From Solirubrobacteraceae bacterium (GTDB lineage Bacteria; Actinomycetota; Thermoleophilia; Solirubrobacterales; Solirubrobacteraceae), in assembly GCA_030681525.1 (NCBI GenBank), contig JAUXSD010000214.1:1-64000 (forward strand): DNA of 64,000 nucleotides, read 5' to 3'. Under the pieces are notes generated by a model that worked only from the letters and a program-made list of their open reading frames with translations, did no database searches and was not told the origin of the DNA. Made by a program: the position numbers and the translations under genes. Shown piece by piece: positions 1-9,197 of this stretch (its first letter is position 1; each line of letters opens with the position of its first letter).

Positions 1-2
1 AC

Positions 3-269
3 GAGTACCGCCCCGAGGAGTTCTCCGCGCTGTGCCGCGCGCATTTCGGCTCCGTCCGGATGCACGGTCTCTTCCACGCCCGCAAGCTCGCGCTGCACGC
101 CGCCGCGCTGCGGCTGGGCTGGGATGCGGTGCACGCGCGGCTGCGCCTGACGAAGCCCTTCTATGACCGCTTCGTGCCCGCGATCGACGCGCGCGACTTC
201 GCGCTGCGTCCCGGGGTGGCGAGCGAGCTGCACGGCGCGCTCGACCTCGTGGCCGTCCTGCGCGCCTGA
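3..269 (+). CDS. C-terminal part of a SAM-dependent methyltransferase-like protein (5' truncated by window edge)
   Basis: Open frame from the window edge (EYRPEEFSALCRAHFGSVRMHGLFHARKLALHAAALRLGWDAVHARLRLTKPFYDRF...), stop 267-269 overlapping the next ATG as TGATG. Methyltransferase call rests on C-terminal character and context. Confidence 0.55.
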   Translation, partial: EYRPEEFSALCRAHFGSVRMHGLFHARKLALHAAALRLGWDAVHARLRLTKPFYDRFVPAIDARDFALRPGVASELHGALDLVAVLRA

Positions 270-1675
270 TGCCGGCGCCAGGCGGCGGCGAGCTGGCGAT
301 CGTCCTGCACTCGCATCAGCCCTACGTCGCGGGCTTCGGCACCTGGCCGTTCGGCGAGGAGTGGCTGTGGGAGTCGATCGCGACCTCCTACCTGCCGCTG
401 CTCGACGTGCTCGAGCACGGTGCGCCGGTGACGCTGTCGCTGACGCCGGTGCTGTGCGATCAGCTCGAGGAGCCGGGCGCGATGGCGCGCTGCGCCGCCT
501 TCCTGGCCACGACGCGCGTTGAGACGCACCGCCGTGACATCGCGGCCGCCGTGGCGGCGCGGGACGCGGGCGTCGTGGCCGCGCTCGAGCACTCCGCGGC
601 GCGCTACGAGTGGGCGCGCGCCCGGCTCGCCGCGCTGGAGGGCGCCGGGGGGCTGCCGGCGGCGCTCGGCCGTCACGCCGCGTGGACGTCCGCGGCGACG
701 CACGCGATCCTGCCGCTGCTCGCGACCGACCACGGCGTGCGCCTGCAACTGCGGGCGGGCATCGACGCCCACCGCGCCCGCTTCGGCGCGGACTGGGGCG
801 GCGGCCTGTGGCTGCCGGAGTGTGCCTACGCGCCGGGGCTGGACGAGCGGCTCGTGGAGGCGGGGGTGCGGGCCGTCTGCGTCGACCTGACCGACGTCCT
901 CGCGCCCGCCGCGCACCTGCGCCCGCTGCAGCCGGACGCCGGCCCGCGGCTCGTCCCGATCGACCGCGCGACGATCGAGCTCGTCTGGGGCCGGGCCGGC
1001 TATCCGAGCGACCCGCGCTATCGCAGCTACCACGCGTTCACGGCCCACCGCCACCGCGCGTGGAGCAACGACGGTACGGCGTACGACCCGGCGCGCGGCG
1101 CGGCGGCCGCCCGCGAGCACGGCGCGGACTTCGTCCGGCGGGTGCGCGAGCGGGTCGCCGGCGGCGGCCTGTGCGTGCTGGCGATCGACACCGAGCTGCT
1201 GGGCGACTGGTGGCACGAGGGGCCGCTGTGGCTGGAGGCCGTGCTCGGCGAGGCCGCCGAGCAGGGCCTGGCGATCGCCCGCCTCGACGAGGCGCTGGCC
1301 CGCCACCCGCCGGCCCCCGCGCCCGCCGCCGCCGAGCTGCCGGTGACGACCTGGGGCACGCCACGCGACCTGACGACGTGGAGCGCGCCGCCGGTCGCCG
1401 ACATGGCCTCGAGCGCGCGCGACGCCGAGCTGCGCACCGTGGCCGCCGCGCGCGCCGGCGCCGCCGACGAGCGCGCCGTGCGCGAGCTGCTCGCGCTGCA
1501 GTCCAGCGACTGGGCGTTTCTCGTGAGCACCGACATCGCGGCGCCCTACGGGCGCGAACGCGCGGCGGGCCACCGCGCGGCGCTCGATGCCGCGCTGGCC
1601 GCGCCGGGCGCGCACGAGCCGGCGCTGCGCAACCTCGCGCCGCACGCGACGGCTTCGGCGCTGCGCGTGCCGTGA
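269..1675 (+). CDS. GH57-family 1,4-alpha-glucan branching enzyme-like protein
   Basis: Begins LAIVLHSHQPYVAGFGTWPFGEEWLWE; WLPECAYAPG (nucleophile region) and AIDTELLGDWWHEG (acid region) are GH57 branching-enzyme motifs. Confidence 0.85.
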   Translation: MPAPGGGELAIVLHSHQPYVAGFGTWPFGEEWLWESIATSYLPLLDVLEHGAPVTLSLTPVLCDQLEEPGAMARCAAFLATTRVETHRRDIAAAVAARDAGVVAALEHSAARYEWARARLAALEGAGGLPAALGRHAAWTSAATHAILPLLATDHGVRLQLRAGIDAHRARFGADWGGGLWLPECAYAPGLDERLVEAGVRAVCVDLTDVLAPAAHLRPLQPDAGPRLVPIDRATIELVWGRAGYPSDPRYRSYHAFTAHRHRAWSNDGTAYDPARGAAAAREHGADFVRRVRERVAGGGLCVLAIDTELLGDWWHEGPLWLEAVLGEAAEQGLAIARLDEALARHPPAPAPAAAELPVTTWGTPRDLTTWSAPPVADMASSARDAELRTVAAARAGAADERAVRELLALQSSDWAFLVSTDIAAPYGRERAAGHRAALDAALAAPGAHEPALRNLAPHATASALRVP

Positions 1676-1677
1676 GC

Positions 1678-2349
1678 TCAGCCCTTCGGCGAGACGAGGC
1701 CCGTCTGCAGCGCGCGCTGGGCCAGCGTGGCCCGCTTCTGGTGCTGGGGCACCTCGCCGAGATCGAAGGCATCGAACAGCGCGCGCATGTGGCTCTTCAC
1801 CGTCTCGACGCCGATCACGAGCTCGTCGGCGATCTGCTTGTTGGATGCGGGCACGGCGTACGAGCCCTCGCCGTAGGGGCGGCAGAGGACGGTGAGCACG
1901 CGTAGCTGCGCCGCGGAGACCTTCGGCGCGGCGCGCTGCTGCGAGGTCGCCGTGCGCAACGACTCGCGACCGGTCGGGCTGCGAAACACGATCGTCGTCC
2001 GGCCGAGGGCGATGATGTCGCCCTCGCGCAGCCGCCGCCGGCCGCTCACGCGCTCGCCGTCGATGAACGAGCCGTTGTGCGAGCGCCCGTCGTCGACGAA
2101 GGTCCACTCGTCGCCGACCCGCTCGAGGCTCGCATGTACCCGCGAGACCTCGGCGTCCCAGCTCAGCGCGAGATCGTTCGTCGTGCTGCGCCCGATCGTC
2201 AGCCGCTCCGGCGCGCCGTCGAGGTCCACGATCCGCTGCGCCTCGTCGCCGTCGCGGTAGAGCAGAAACGGACGCTCACGGCGCTCGGCCTCGATGCGCT
2301 CCTTCAGCTCGGCGGGCGTGGCGCGATGCAGGGCGTGGGGGAGGTCCAT
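1678..2349 (-). CDS. FHA domain protein with C-terminal helix-turn-helix-like domain
   Basis: FHA core LTIGRSTTNDLALSWDAEVSRVHASLERVGDEWTFVDDGRSHNGSFIDGERV, then NKQIADELVIGVETVKSHMRALFDAF (HTH-like). Confidence 0.8.
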   Translation of the reverse strand: MDLPHALHRATPAELKERIEAERRERPFLLYRDGDEAQRIVDLDGAPERLTIGRSTTNDLALSWDAEVSRVHASLERVGDEWTFVDDGRSHNGSFIDGERVSGRRRLREGDIIALGRTTIVFRSPTGRESLRTATSQQRAAPKVSAAQLRVLTVLCRPYGEGSYAVPASNKQIADELVIGVETVKSHMRALFDAFDLGEVPQHQKRATLAQRALQTGLVSPKG

Positions 2350-2401
2350 GGCTCGGACTCTAGGTGCGTCGACAGACGCGACTCAAGCCGGTCGCCGCGC
2401 G

Positions 2402-3856
2402 TCAGGCCTCCGCGTCGCGGACGAACCGCACGAGATCGATCATCGTGAAATCGCACGCTCTCGCGGCCGGCAGCGTCGGGCGCCAGGCCGGATCACACGA
2501 GAGGTAGGACTCGGGATCGCCCTGCAGCAGACCGACCAGCACCTCCGCCACGATGCGTCCGCCGACAGGTCCGAGGTGCTCGCCGCCGCGCCCGAACTCG
2601 TTCGTGCCGGCCTCGCAGAGGACGTAGTACCAGAGCGGCGTCTGGTTCAGCAGGATCTCATGCAGCCCGTCGTCGGCGAGCGGCTCGAGCTGCAGCTCGC
2701 GGGCATCGAGCTGGCGTGCTCCCATCGCCGCTGCGACCGCGGGGCCGCTCGGCAGGTCCAGCGCCCGCCCGCGCTGCAGGTTCAGGCGCGGGAGCACGCC
2801 GCGGTCCGGGACCGCGAACAGCTCGAGCGCGACGCGGTTGTTGATGCGCAGGCTGCTGTTGGTGGTGTGCTCGATCGGCTTCTCCCAGAAGAACAGGTCC
2901 CAGTGGAGCGCCAGCGGCCGCGTCAGAGGGCGAAAGCCGCCGAGGTCGCCGTCGCCCGACTCGGCGCCGGCCGGCGGGAAGATCGCGACGACGGGGGCGC
3001 CGCGCATCAACCGGTACTTCGGACGCACCATGCTGTGTCCGAAGCGATAGGCGGCGCCGGAGAACTCGATCGGGATGAACGGCTCGTCCTCCCAGTTGAA
3101 GTGGCGCAGGTGGACACTGGCCGGCGCGGACGGTGAATCGCCGTCGCGGAGCACTTCGCCGGCCAGCGGCCCCGCGACGCGGCGCAGAAAGTCGTGGGTG
3201 ACGATCCATTGGTAGTGCCAGCGCACAACCTGCCGAGCGCGCTCGAACAGCGCCGCCCCCTGCAGCCGTTGCGTGTCGCGAATGTGATCGGCAACCGCGT
3301 TGTGGAAGCGGATGAACAACAGGTGCAGCTGCGAGACGATGAGGTTCTCGTCGTTGCGCGCGTCGCCGATGAGCGCCAGGCCCTGCGCGTTGCGCGGGAG
3401 GTCCGCGAGCGCGGCGTCGCCCCCGACGAGCAGCTTCACGCCGCGGTCGTCGCGGTTCGTCCACTCGTACAGAAACGGCTGATCGTCGGGGCCGGAGCCA
3501 TACACCGAGTCCAGGTCGAAGCGCGGAGTGCGGAAGTTGACGAGCGCCAGCGGGTCGTTGTCGCCGTCGAGCTTCGATGTCGGGTCGAAGGTGATGTCGT
3601 GGTCGACGAATTGGCCGAGGTAGGTGAAGCCGGCCGGGATCGTGTCGTTCGGGCCGTGCGTCGCCGAGCGCTTCTCGATCAGGCGGACGAGCTCCTCGAC
3701 GGCGTCGTCGCCGGGGTCGGGTCGGGCGGCGTCGCAGAACATCCGTCCGAACCGGCCGCCGCTCTCGGCGCGCCCGTCCTGCCCGCGCGGCGGCACTGCG
3801 CCGTGGCTCCTGCCGCAGCCGGTGCCTCGCCGGGACAGGTCAGACCGGCTTGGCAT
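2402..3856 (-). CDS. Animal-type heme peroxidase family protein
   Basis: TYLGQFVDHDITFDPTS (distal His region), LHLLFIRFHNAVADHI, YRFGHSMVRPKY (proximal His region) are typical of the animal haem peroxidase superfamily. Confidence 0.85.
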   Translation of the reverse strand: MPSRSDLSRRGTGCGRSHGAVPPRGQDGRAESGGRFGRMFCDAARPDPGDDAVEELVRLIEKRSATHGPNDTIPAGFTYLGQFVDHDITFDPTSKLDGDNDPLALVNFRTPRFDLDSVYGSGPDDQPFLYEWTNRDDRGVKLLVGGDAALADLPRNAQGLALIGDARNDENLIVSQLHLLFIRFHNAVADHIRDTQRLQGAALFERARQVVRWHYQWIVTHDFLRRVAGPLAGEVLRDGDSPSAPASVHLRHFNWEDEPFIPIEFSGAAYRFGHSMVRPKYRLMRGAPVVAIFPPAGAESGDGDLGGFRPLTRPLALHWDLFFWEKPIEHTTNSSLRINNRVALELFAVPDRGVLPRLNLQRGRALDLPSGPAVAAAMGARQLDARELQLEPLADDGLHEILLNQTPLWYYVLCEAGTNEFGRGGEHLGPVGGRIVAEVLVGLLQGDPESYLSCDPAWRPTLPAARACDFTMIDLVRFVRDAEA

Positions 3857-4235
3857 CGGATACGGACAAGACCGTCGTGTGACCGATCCACGTCTCGAAC
3901 CTCAGTCGGCCGCCGTCCGGCGCGCCGTCGGTCGTCTGCGGCTTCCAGCACACCGCGCCGCCCGCGAGCGCGACGACGTCGCCGCGAGCGAACATGCCGG
4001 GCTCGATCGCGACGTCGACGGTCCACGGATTGTCGATCGGTCCCGCGACCGCCTCTAGGATCTGCTCGTCCAGCGGTGCCAGATCGGCGCCGACGTTCAG
4101 GGGGTCGGCCTCCTGGGGCGCGGCGACGGCGATTCGCAGCTCGCGGATCTCGTCGACGTCCCGCGAGACGCCGGTGACGCTGAGGGTCGCCCCATCGTCG
4201 CTCAGCCTGACGGTGGTGAAGTTCGACCTGACCAT
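3840..4235 (-). CDS. Hypothetical protein
   Basis: 131-aa ORF whose 3' end overlaps the peroxidase start by 17 nt on the same strand. Confidence 0.6.
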   Translation of the reverse strand: MVRSNFTTVRLSDDGATLSVTGVSRDVDEIRELRIAVAAPQEADPLNVGADLAPLDEQILEAVAGPIDNPWTVDVAIEPGMFARGDVVALAGGAVCWKPQTTDGAPDGGRLRFETWIGHTTVLSVSDAKPV

Positions 4236-4348
4236 GTTCTCGGCTCCCGCTCGTGGTTACGTGGACGCAATCTGTATCCGACGCCGCCGGGTTAATCCTC
4301 CCCCGCCGGGGTGAAGCGCGTCACCGCGCCGGGCGCGGCGGTCGCCCG

Positions 4349-7300
4349 TCACGCCCCGATGGCGGAGTCGGTCAGCAGCGCGCGTGCCCGCGCGGCCCCC
4401 GCGGCGTGGCCCTTGCGCTCGAGCAGCACGAGCGCGCCGCGCACGGCGTCGTCGGCCTCGGTTGCGCGCCCGCCGGTGCGCAGGACGTCGGCGAGGTCGA
4501 GCAGCGCCCCGGCGTGGGTGGGGAGCAGATCGGTCTGCTCGGCCAGGCCGACGGCCTCGCGCGCCAGCGTCTCCGCCTCGGCATGGCGGTCCTCGCGCGC
4601 AAGCATCTTCGCGTGCACGCCCCGCCACGCGATCTGCGGGTCGATGTCGTCGGGCGTCGCGTCGGCCTGCGTGCGGCGCGCCAGCTCGTCGGCCTCCGCG
4701 TGGCGCCCCTGGGCCCAGAGCGCCTGCGCTAGCAGCGCGGTCGTCGTGGCCAGCGTGGCGTTGCCGCTCATCTCGCCGAGCAGCTCGATGTCGCCGCGCA
4801 GCGGCGGCTCGGCGAGCTCTGGACGCCCGTCGGCGATCCGCGCCATCGCCTGCAGGTGCGAGACCCCGGCGCACAGGCCACGCAGCTGCTCGAGCGTGGC
4901 GTAGGCCTCGCGCAACAGCCGGTCGGACTGCTCGGAGCGGCCGTCCATCGCATACAGCAGCGCCAGCGGGTTCGCCGCGAGGGCGCTCGGATACGGTCGC
5001 GTCCGCACGCGCTCGAGAAACGCCTCGACCTCGCCGATGGCCTGCCTGACGGGCATCGGGCCCAGGGCCGCCGCGGTGGCCCGCCAGCCGTCGATCTCCT
5101 GCGCCTCACGTTCGTTGCCGGCCCGCGCGGCGCACTCCGCGGCGACGCGCCAGGCGGCGTCGGCATCGGCGATGCGGCCGCGGATCGCCGCGGCCGTGGC
5201 GCGCAGGTGCCACGCCCGGCATTGCCCTTCGTCGTCGCCTCCGCGCTCGAGGACGGGCAGGACGGCGTCGGCGACGGCGATCGACGTCTCCGGGCCGGCG
5301 GCCGCCTCGGCTTCGAGGCGCACCAGCTCGCGCTCGACCTGCGCTCGCGCGCGGATCCGTGCATCCGGCGCTCGATGCACCGCGTCGTCGAGGACGCGCG
5401 CGGCGTCTTCCACACGACCCGCCTCGAACAGCACCATCCCGAGCGCCGGCAGCAGCGCCAGGCGCGCGGCGTCCTGCGGTCCCGGAAGCGCGACCGCCCG
5501 CTCGAGCAGCGCGACGGCCGCCGGATACTCGCCGCGCGCGCCGGCCACGCGCGCCGCCGCCGCCAGGCGCTCGGCCGCGCGCGCCGCGAGGTCCTGCGCG
5601 GCCGCGGCGGGGTGACCGAGCTCGGCCGCCAGCCGGCACGCCTGCTCGAGGTGGAAGCCGATGATCTCGTCCGCGGCCGCCGGCTGCTGCTCCAGCCACT
5701 GCGCCAGGTCGGCGTGCAGCCGCGCCCGCAGGAACTTCGGCAGTCCCGCGTACGCCGCCTCGCGGATCAGGGCGTGGGTGAAGCGAAATGCGTCCTGCCC
5801 CGGATGCTCCGGCTGATCGCCCCCGACAAGGCCCTTGCGCGCGAGCGCGACGAGCCGCGCGCCCACCGCGGCGCGTGCGTCCTCACCGAGCAGCGCCGCC
5901 AGTGCGCCGGCGTGGAACGTGCGCCCCTCGACGGCGGCGTGCTGCAGCAGCGTCCGCTCGCCCTCGTCGAGGCGGTCGATGCGCGCCGCGAGCACCGCGT
6001 GGATGCTGGCCGGCAGCGCCTGGGTGTCCTGTCCCTCGTCGACGGCCACAAGCTGCTCGACAAACAGCGGGTTGCCCTCCGCGCGCTGCGCGATACGTGC
6101 CGACAGGTCCTTGGCGCCGAGCCGCATCGCGAGGTCGCGCGCGTCGCGCTCGGCCAGCGCGTCGAGGACGACGATCGAGCGGTTGGGCTGTGGGGCGGCC
6201 CACGTCGGGTGCGACTCGAGCAGCTCGGGGCGCGTCAGGCAGACGAGCAGGATCGGCGCGCCACCCGACAGCGTGACCACGTGCTCGAGCAGGCCGAGCA
6301 GCGGCGGCTGGGCCCAGTGGATGTCCTCGATCGCGACGATGACAGGCCGCTCACCGGCGAGGCGCTCCAACAGGCGGCGTAGCGCCCAGGCCGTCTCGTC
6401 GGCATGCACGGGCTCGTCCGACAGCCCGATGGCCCCGAGGAGCCCGCGCGCGACCTGCTCGTCGCCGGGCATCAGCTCGGCGATGCGCCGGCGCGGGTCG
6501 TCGCCGCCGAGGCCGCGCACGATGTCGGCGAGCGCGCGGTACGTCGTGCCCTCCCCGTACGCGAGGCAACGTCCCACCAGCACCGTGGCCTCGTCGCCGA
6601 CGGCGCTCAAGAACTCCCCGGCCAGGCGCGACTTGCCGATGCCCGCCGGCCCCGCCAGCGTCACCAGCCGGCAGGCGCGCTCGTCGCGGACCCGGCTGAA
6701 GGCGCGCTGCAGCTCCGCGAGCTCATGCGCGCGGCCGACGAACGGTGTGGTCGCGGCACGCAGCAGCGCCGGCTGCTCGGCCTGCAGCTCGAGCAGGCGC
6801 CCGCTCGCCGGATCGACGCTCGCCTCCGCGGCGACCGCGCGCCGGATGCTCTCCCCAAGCAGGATCTCACCCTCCGCGGCTCCGTCGGCGAGCCGGCCGG
6901 CCGCGGTGATCGCCGCGCCGGTGGCGACCGCGTCGCCGCGCGGCCCGGCGCTGAGGAACACCTCGCCCGACTCGATCCCGAGCCGCAGCTCCGTCGTCGT
7001 CGACCGCAGCGCGACGGCGGCCCGCGCCGCGCGCAACGCATCGTCGCCGTGCGATTCGGTGAGGCCGAAGAAGCCGACGAGCGCGTCGCCGAGGTAGCGC
7101 TCGACGGTTCCGCCGTGCTGCTCGATCACCGCCGCACAGCGCTCGAAGACGCCGTGCAGCGTCTCGGGGTCATCGAGGTCCGACCGCGCGGCGAGAACCG
7201 ACACGACCCGCCGGGCGGGCGGACGCGGCGCGGCGGCGGCGCGCTCGTCGCCGGTCTGGGGGTCGGTGATCGCGTCCAGCGCGGCGAGCGCCTCGTCCGC

Positions 7301-8113
7301 CGAGGGTCGGCGCGCCACGTCCTTGTCGAGCAGCGCGAGGATGAGCTGCTCGAGCGCCGGCGGGATCGACGGCTCGCGCTCGGACGGCGGCGCGGGCGCG
7401 GCGGTCAGATGTTGCGTGAGCACCTGGGTCGGATCGGGTGCGGTGAACGGGGGCGTCCCCGTCGCGAGCTCGTAGAGCGTGACGCCGAGCGCGTAGAGAT
7501 CGCTCGCGGGCACCGCCCGCTCACCGCGGATCTGCTCGGGCGCGAGGTAGCGCACGGTGCCGACGACGACGCCTTCGGCGGTCAGCCGCTCGGCGCCGGT
7601 GACGTGGGCGATGCCGAAGTCGCCGAGCGCGGCGCCGCCGCCGCCGTCGAGCCAGACGTTGTCGGGCTTGACGTCGCGATGAACGACGCCGTGGGCGTGG
7701 GCATGCGCGAGGGCCTTCGCGATCTCGCCGCCGACGTGCAGGACGCCGGCGATCGGCAGTCGCTCACGCTGCAACGCCGCCGCGAGCGAGCCGCCGCCCA
7801 TCGCGCGCAGCACGAGGTACGGCACCCCGTCGTGCTCGCCGATGTCGTAGACGGTGATGACGTTCGGGTGGTCGCCGAGGCGACCGGTGACCTGCGCCTC
7901 GCGGGTGACTCGGGCGCGCGCCACCTCGCTGCTGCCGGCGCCGACGACGATCGCGAGCGCCACCTCGCGGTCGAGGCGCTCGTCGTACGCGAGGTAGACC
8001 TCCTTCGACGCGCCGCGCCCGAGCCGCGCGCGCACCCGGTAGCGGCCAGCGACGACGGCGCCGGAGCCCGTAAGGGTCGACGCGATCGTCGGCTCGCCAG
8101 TGAGGTCGTCCAT
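4349..8113 (-). CDS. Multidomain Ser/Thr kinase-like / class III cyclase-like / AAA-type ATPase / TPR regulator
   Basis: Start chosen at MDDLTGEPTIAS. Kinase fold (HRDVKPDN, GDFGIAHV, APEQIRGE), cyclase-like segment (GGTVERYLGDALVGFFG), Walker A GPAGIGKSRLAGEF, C-terminal helical repeats. Confidence 0.85.
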   Translation of the reverse strand: MDDLTGEPTIASTLTGSGAVVAGRYRVRARLGRGASKEVYLAYDERLDREVALAIVVGAGSSEVARARVTREAQVTGRLGDHPNVITVYDIGEHDGVPYLVLRAMGGGSLAAALQRERLPIAGVLHVGGEIAKALAHAHAHGVVHRDVKPDNVWLDGGGGAALGDFGIAHVTGAERLTAEGVVVGTVRYLAPEQIRGERAVPASDLYALGVTLYELATGTPPFTAPDPTQVLTQHLTAAPAPPSEREPSIPPALEQLILALLDKDVARRPSADEALAALDAITDPQTGDERAAAAPRPPARRVVSVLAARSDLDDPETLHGVFERCAAVIEQHGGTVERYLGDALVGFFGLTESHGDDALRAARAAVALRSTTTELRLGIESGEVFLSAGPRGDAVATGAAITAAGRLADGAAEGEILLGESIRRAVAAEASVDPASGRLLELQAEQPALLRAATTPFVGRAHELAELQRAFSRVRDERACRLVTLAGPAGIGKSRLAGEFLSAVGDEATVLVGRCLAYGEGTTYRALADIVRGLGGDDPRRRIAELMPGDEQVARGLLGAIGLSDEPVHADETAWALRRLLERLAGERPVIVAIEDIHWAQPPLLGLLEHVVTLSGGAPILLVCLTRPELLESHPTWAAPQPNRSIVVLDALAERDARDLAMRLGAKDLSARIAQRAEGNPLFVEQLVAVDEGQDTQALPASIHAVLAARIDRLDEGERTLLQHAAVEGRTFHAGALAALLGEDARAAVGARLVALARKGLVGGDQPEHPGQDAFRFTHALIREAAYAGLPKFLRARLHADLAQWLEQQPAAADEIIGFHLEQACRLAAELGHPAAAAQDLAARAAERLAAAARVAGARGEYPAAVALLERAVALPGPQDAARLALLPALGMVLFEAGRVEDAARVLDDAVHRAPDARIRARAQVERELVRLEAEAAAGPETSIAVADAVLPVLERGGDDEGQCRAWHLRATAAAIRGRIADADAAWRVAAECAARAGNEREAQEIDGWRATAAALGPMPVRQAIGEVEAFLERVRTRPYPSALAANPLALLYAMDGRSEQSDRLLREAYATLEQLRGLCAGVSHLQAMARIADGRPELAEPPLRGDIELLGEMSGNATLATTTALLAQALWAQGRHAEADELARRTQADATPDDIDPQIAWRGVHAKMLAREDRHAEAETLAREAVGLAEQTDLLPTHAGALLDLADVLRTGGRATEADDAVRGALVLLERKGHAAGAARARALLTDSAIGA

Positions 8114-8249
8114 CGGTCCGTTCCGCGCAGCGTACAGCGGCGTCCGGGGGCGCTGTGGGCGGCGCGCGGAGACGGTTTTCCTCGCTCCGTGCGGACGACC
8201 TGCACGCGGTCCGTCCGGCAGACCCGTACTATCCAGCGCTGCTTTGCAT

Positions 8250-8416
8250 AACGAGCCGAGTCCCGGGCGCCCAGTGCGGCCGGGAACGGGGGAACCAATG
8301 GTGCCGCTCGAAGTCTGAGCGGCCCGGGGGCGAATCGCCACCCGCCGCATCCGCGGTGCCGGTGGCGTAGCGCACGTCACAGCGCGAGCCCGACAGCTAA
8401 CCCCGTAGGCGCCGAG
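8250..8416 (+). ncRNA. Cyclic di-AMP riboswitch (ydaO-yuaA type)
   Basis: Conserved ydaO-like blocks in order: GGGAACGGGGGAACCAA, GGGGGCGAATCGCC, GCGAGCCCGACAGCTAACCCCGTAGGCG, located directly 5' of a cell-wall hydrolase gene. Confidence 0.88.
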
Positions 8417-8437
8417 ACGACGAACAAGGAGCGCCCG

Positions 8438-9112
8438 ATGAGACGCAGCGACGACGTACTGGCGACGCATGCCGCCGTGCCGGAGAACCCCGACGCGAAG
8501 CAGACGCTCGCCTACCGCCGGTCGCTGCGCGCATCGCGAGCCCGCCGCGCCACGGCCGCGCTGCGCCGCCGCCGCGTGTTTCGCAGCCGCGGGTCGGCGC
8601 TCGTGGCGACGGCCGGCCTGCTGCTGGCCAGCGGCGGCGCTGTCGCCGCGCAGCAGGGCGGCGGCAAGCGCGCCGGGCTGAGCGGCGGCACGATCACCGC
8701 CGTCCAGGCCGCCCTCGGCGTGCCGGCCGACGGCGTCGTCGGCCCGGTCACGCGCGGCGCGGTCAAGCGCTTCCAGCGCAAGAACGGGCTGATCGTCGAC
8801 GGGGTCATCGGTCCGCAGACGCTCGCCGCGCTGGGGATGGGGCAGACGAAGGCCGTGGCCACGGCCGCGCTGGCGGGCGCATCGGCCGGCAGCCCGGTCC
8901 TGCAGCGCATCGCGACGTGCGAGTCCGGCGGCGATCCGACCGCGGTGTCGGCCGACGGGCGCTACCGCGGCAAGTACCAGTTCTCGCGCGCGACATGGCG
9001 CCACATGGGCGGGACCGGCGACCCGGCGCAGGCCTCCGAGGCCGAGCAGGACCGTCTCGCCGCCAAGCTGCTGGCCCAGGCCGGCACGAGCCCGTGGCCC
9101 AACTGCGGCTGA
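8438..9112 (+). CDS. Secreted peptidoglycan-binding / transglycosylase (Rpf-like) cell-wall hydrolase
   Basis: Hydrophobic N-terminal segment, PG_binding_1 repeat (VQAALGVPADGVVGPVTRGAVKRFQRKNGLIVDGVIGPQTLAALG), transglycosylase-like domain (IATCESGGDPTAVSADGRYRGKYQFSRATWRHMGG). Confidence 0.88.
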   Translation: MRRSDDVLATHAAVPENPDAKQTLAYRRSLRASRARRATAALRRRRVFRSRGSALVATAGLLLASGGAVAAQQGGGKRAGLSGGTITAVQAALGVPADGVVGPVTRGAVKRFQRKNGLIVDGVIGPQTLAALGMGQTKAVATAALAGASAGSPVLQRIATCESGGDPTAVSADGRYRGKYQFSRATWRHMGGTGDPAQASEAEQDRLAAKLLAQAGTSPWPNCG

Positions 9113-9143
9113 CGGGCTGATCGACTGACACCTGGCGCGACCA

Positions 9144-9171
9144 GCGGGCCCGGCGCAGTTGCCGGGCCCGC
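9144..9171 (+). terminator. Strong hairpin, probable transcription terminator
   Basis: Perfect 11-bp stem gcgggcccggc / gccgggcccgc with 6-nt loop gcagtt, 32 nt after the hydrolase stop; no clear U-tract. Confidence 0.6.
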
Positions 9172-9197
9172 AGCTTCGCGTCGTTAGGGTCCGCGCG

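Noticed and set aside
161-2107. Very long overlapping ORFs in the track (also 4856..6382, 15771..18701, 33995..37123, 36690..39341 and others)
   Set aside because: Arg/Ala/Pro-rich translations antisense or out-of-frame to clear domain-bearing genes; a common artefact of high-GC DNA.
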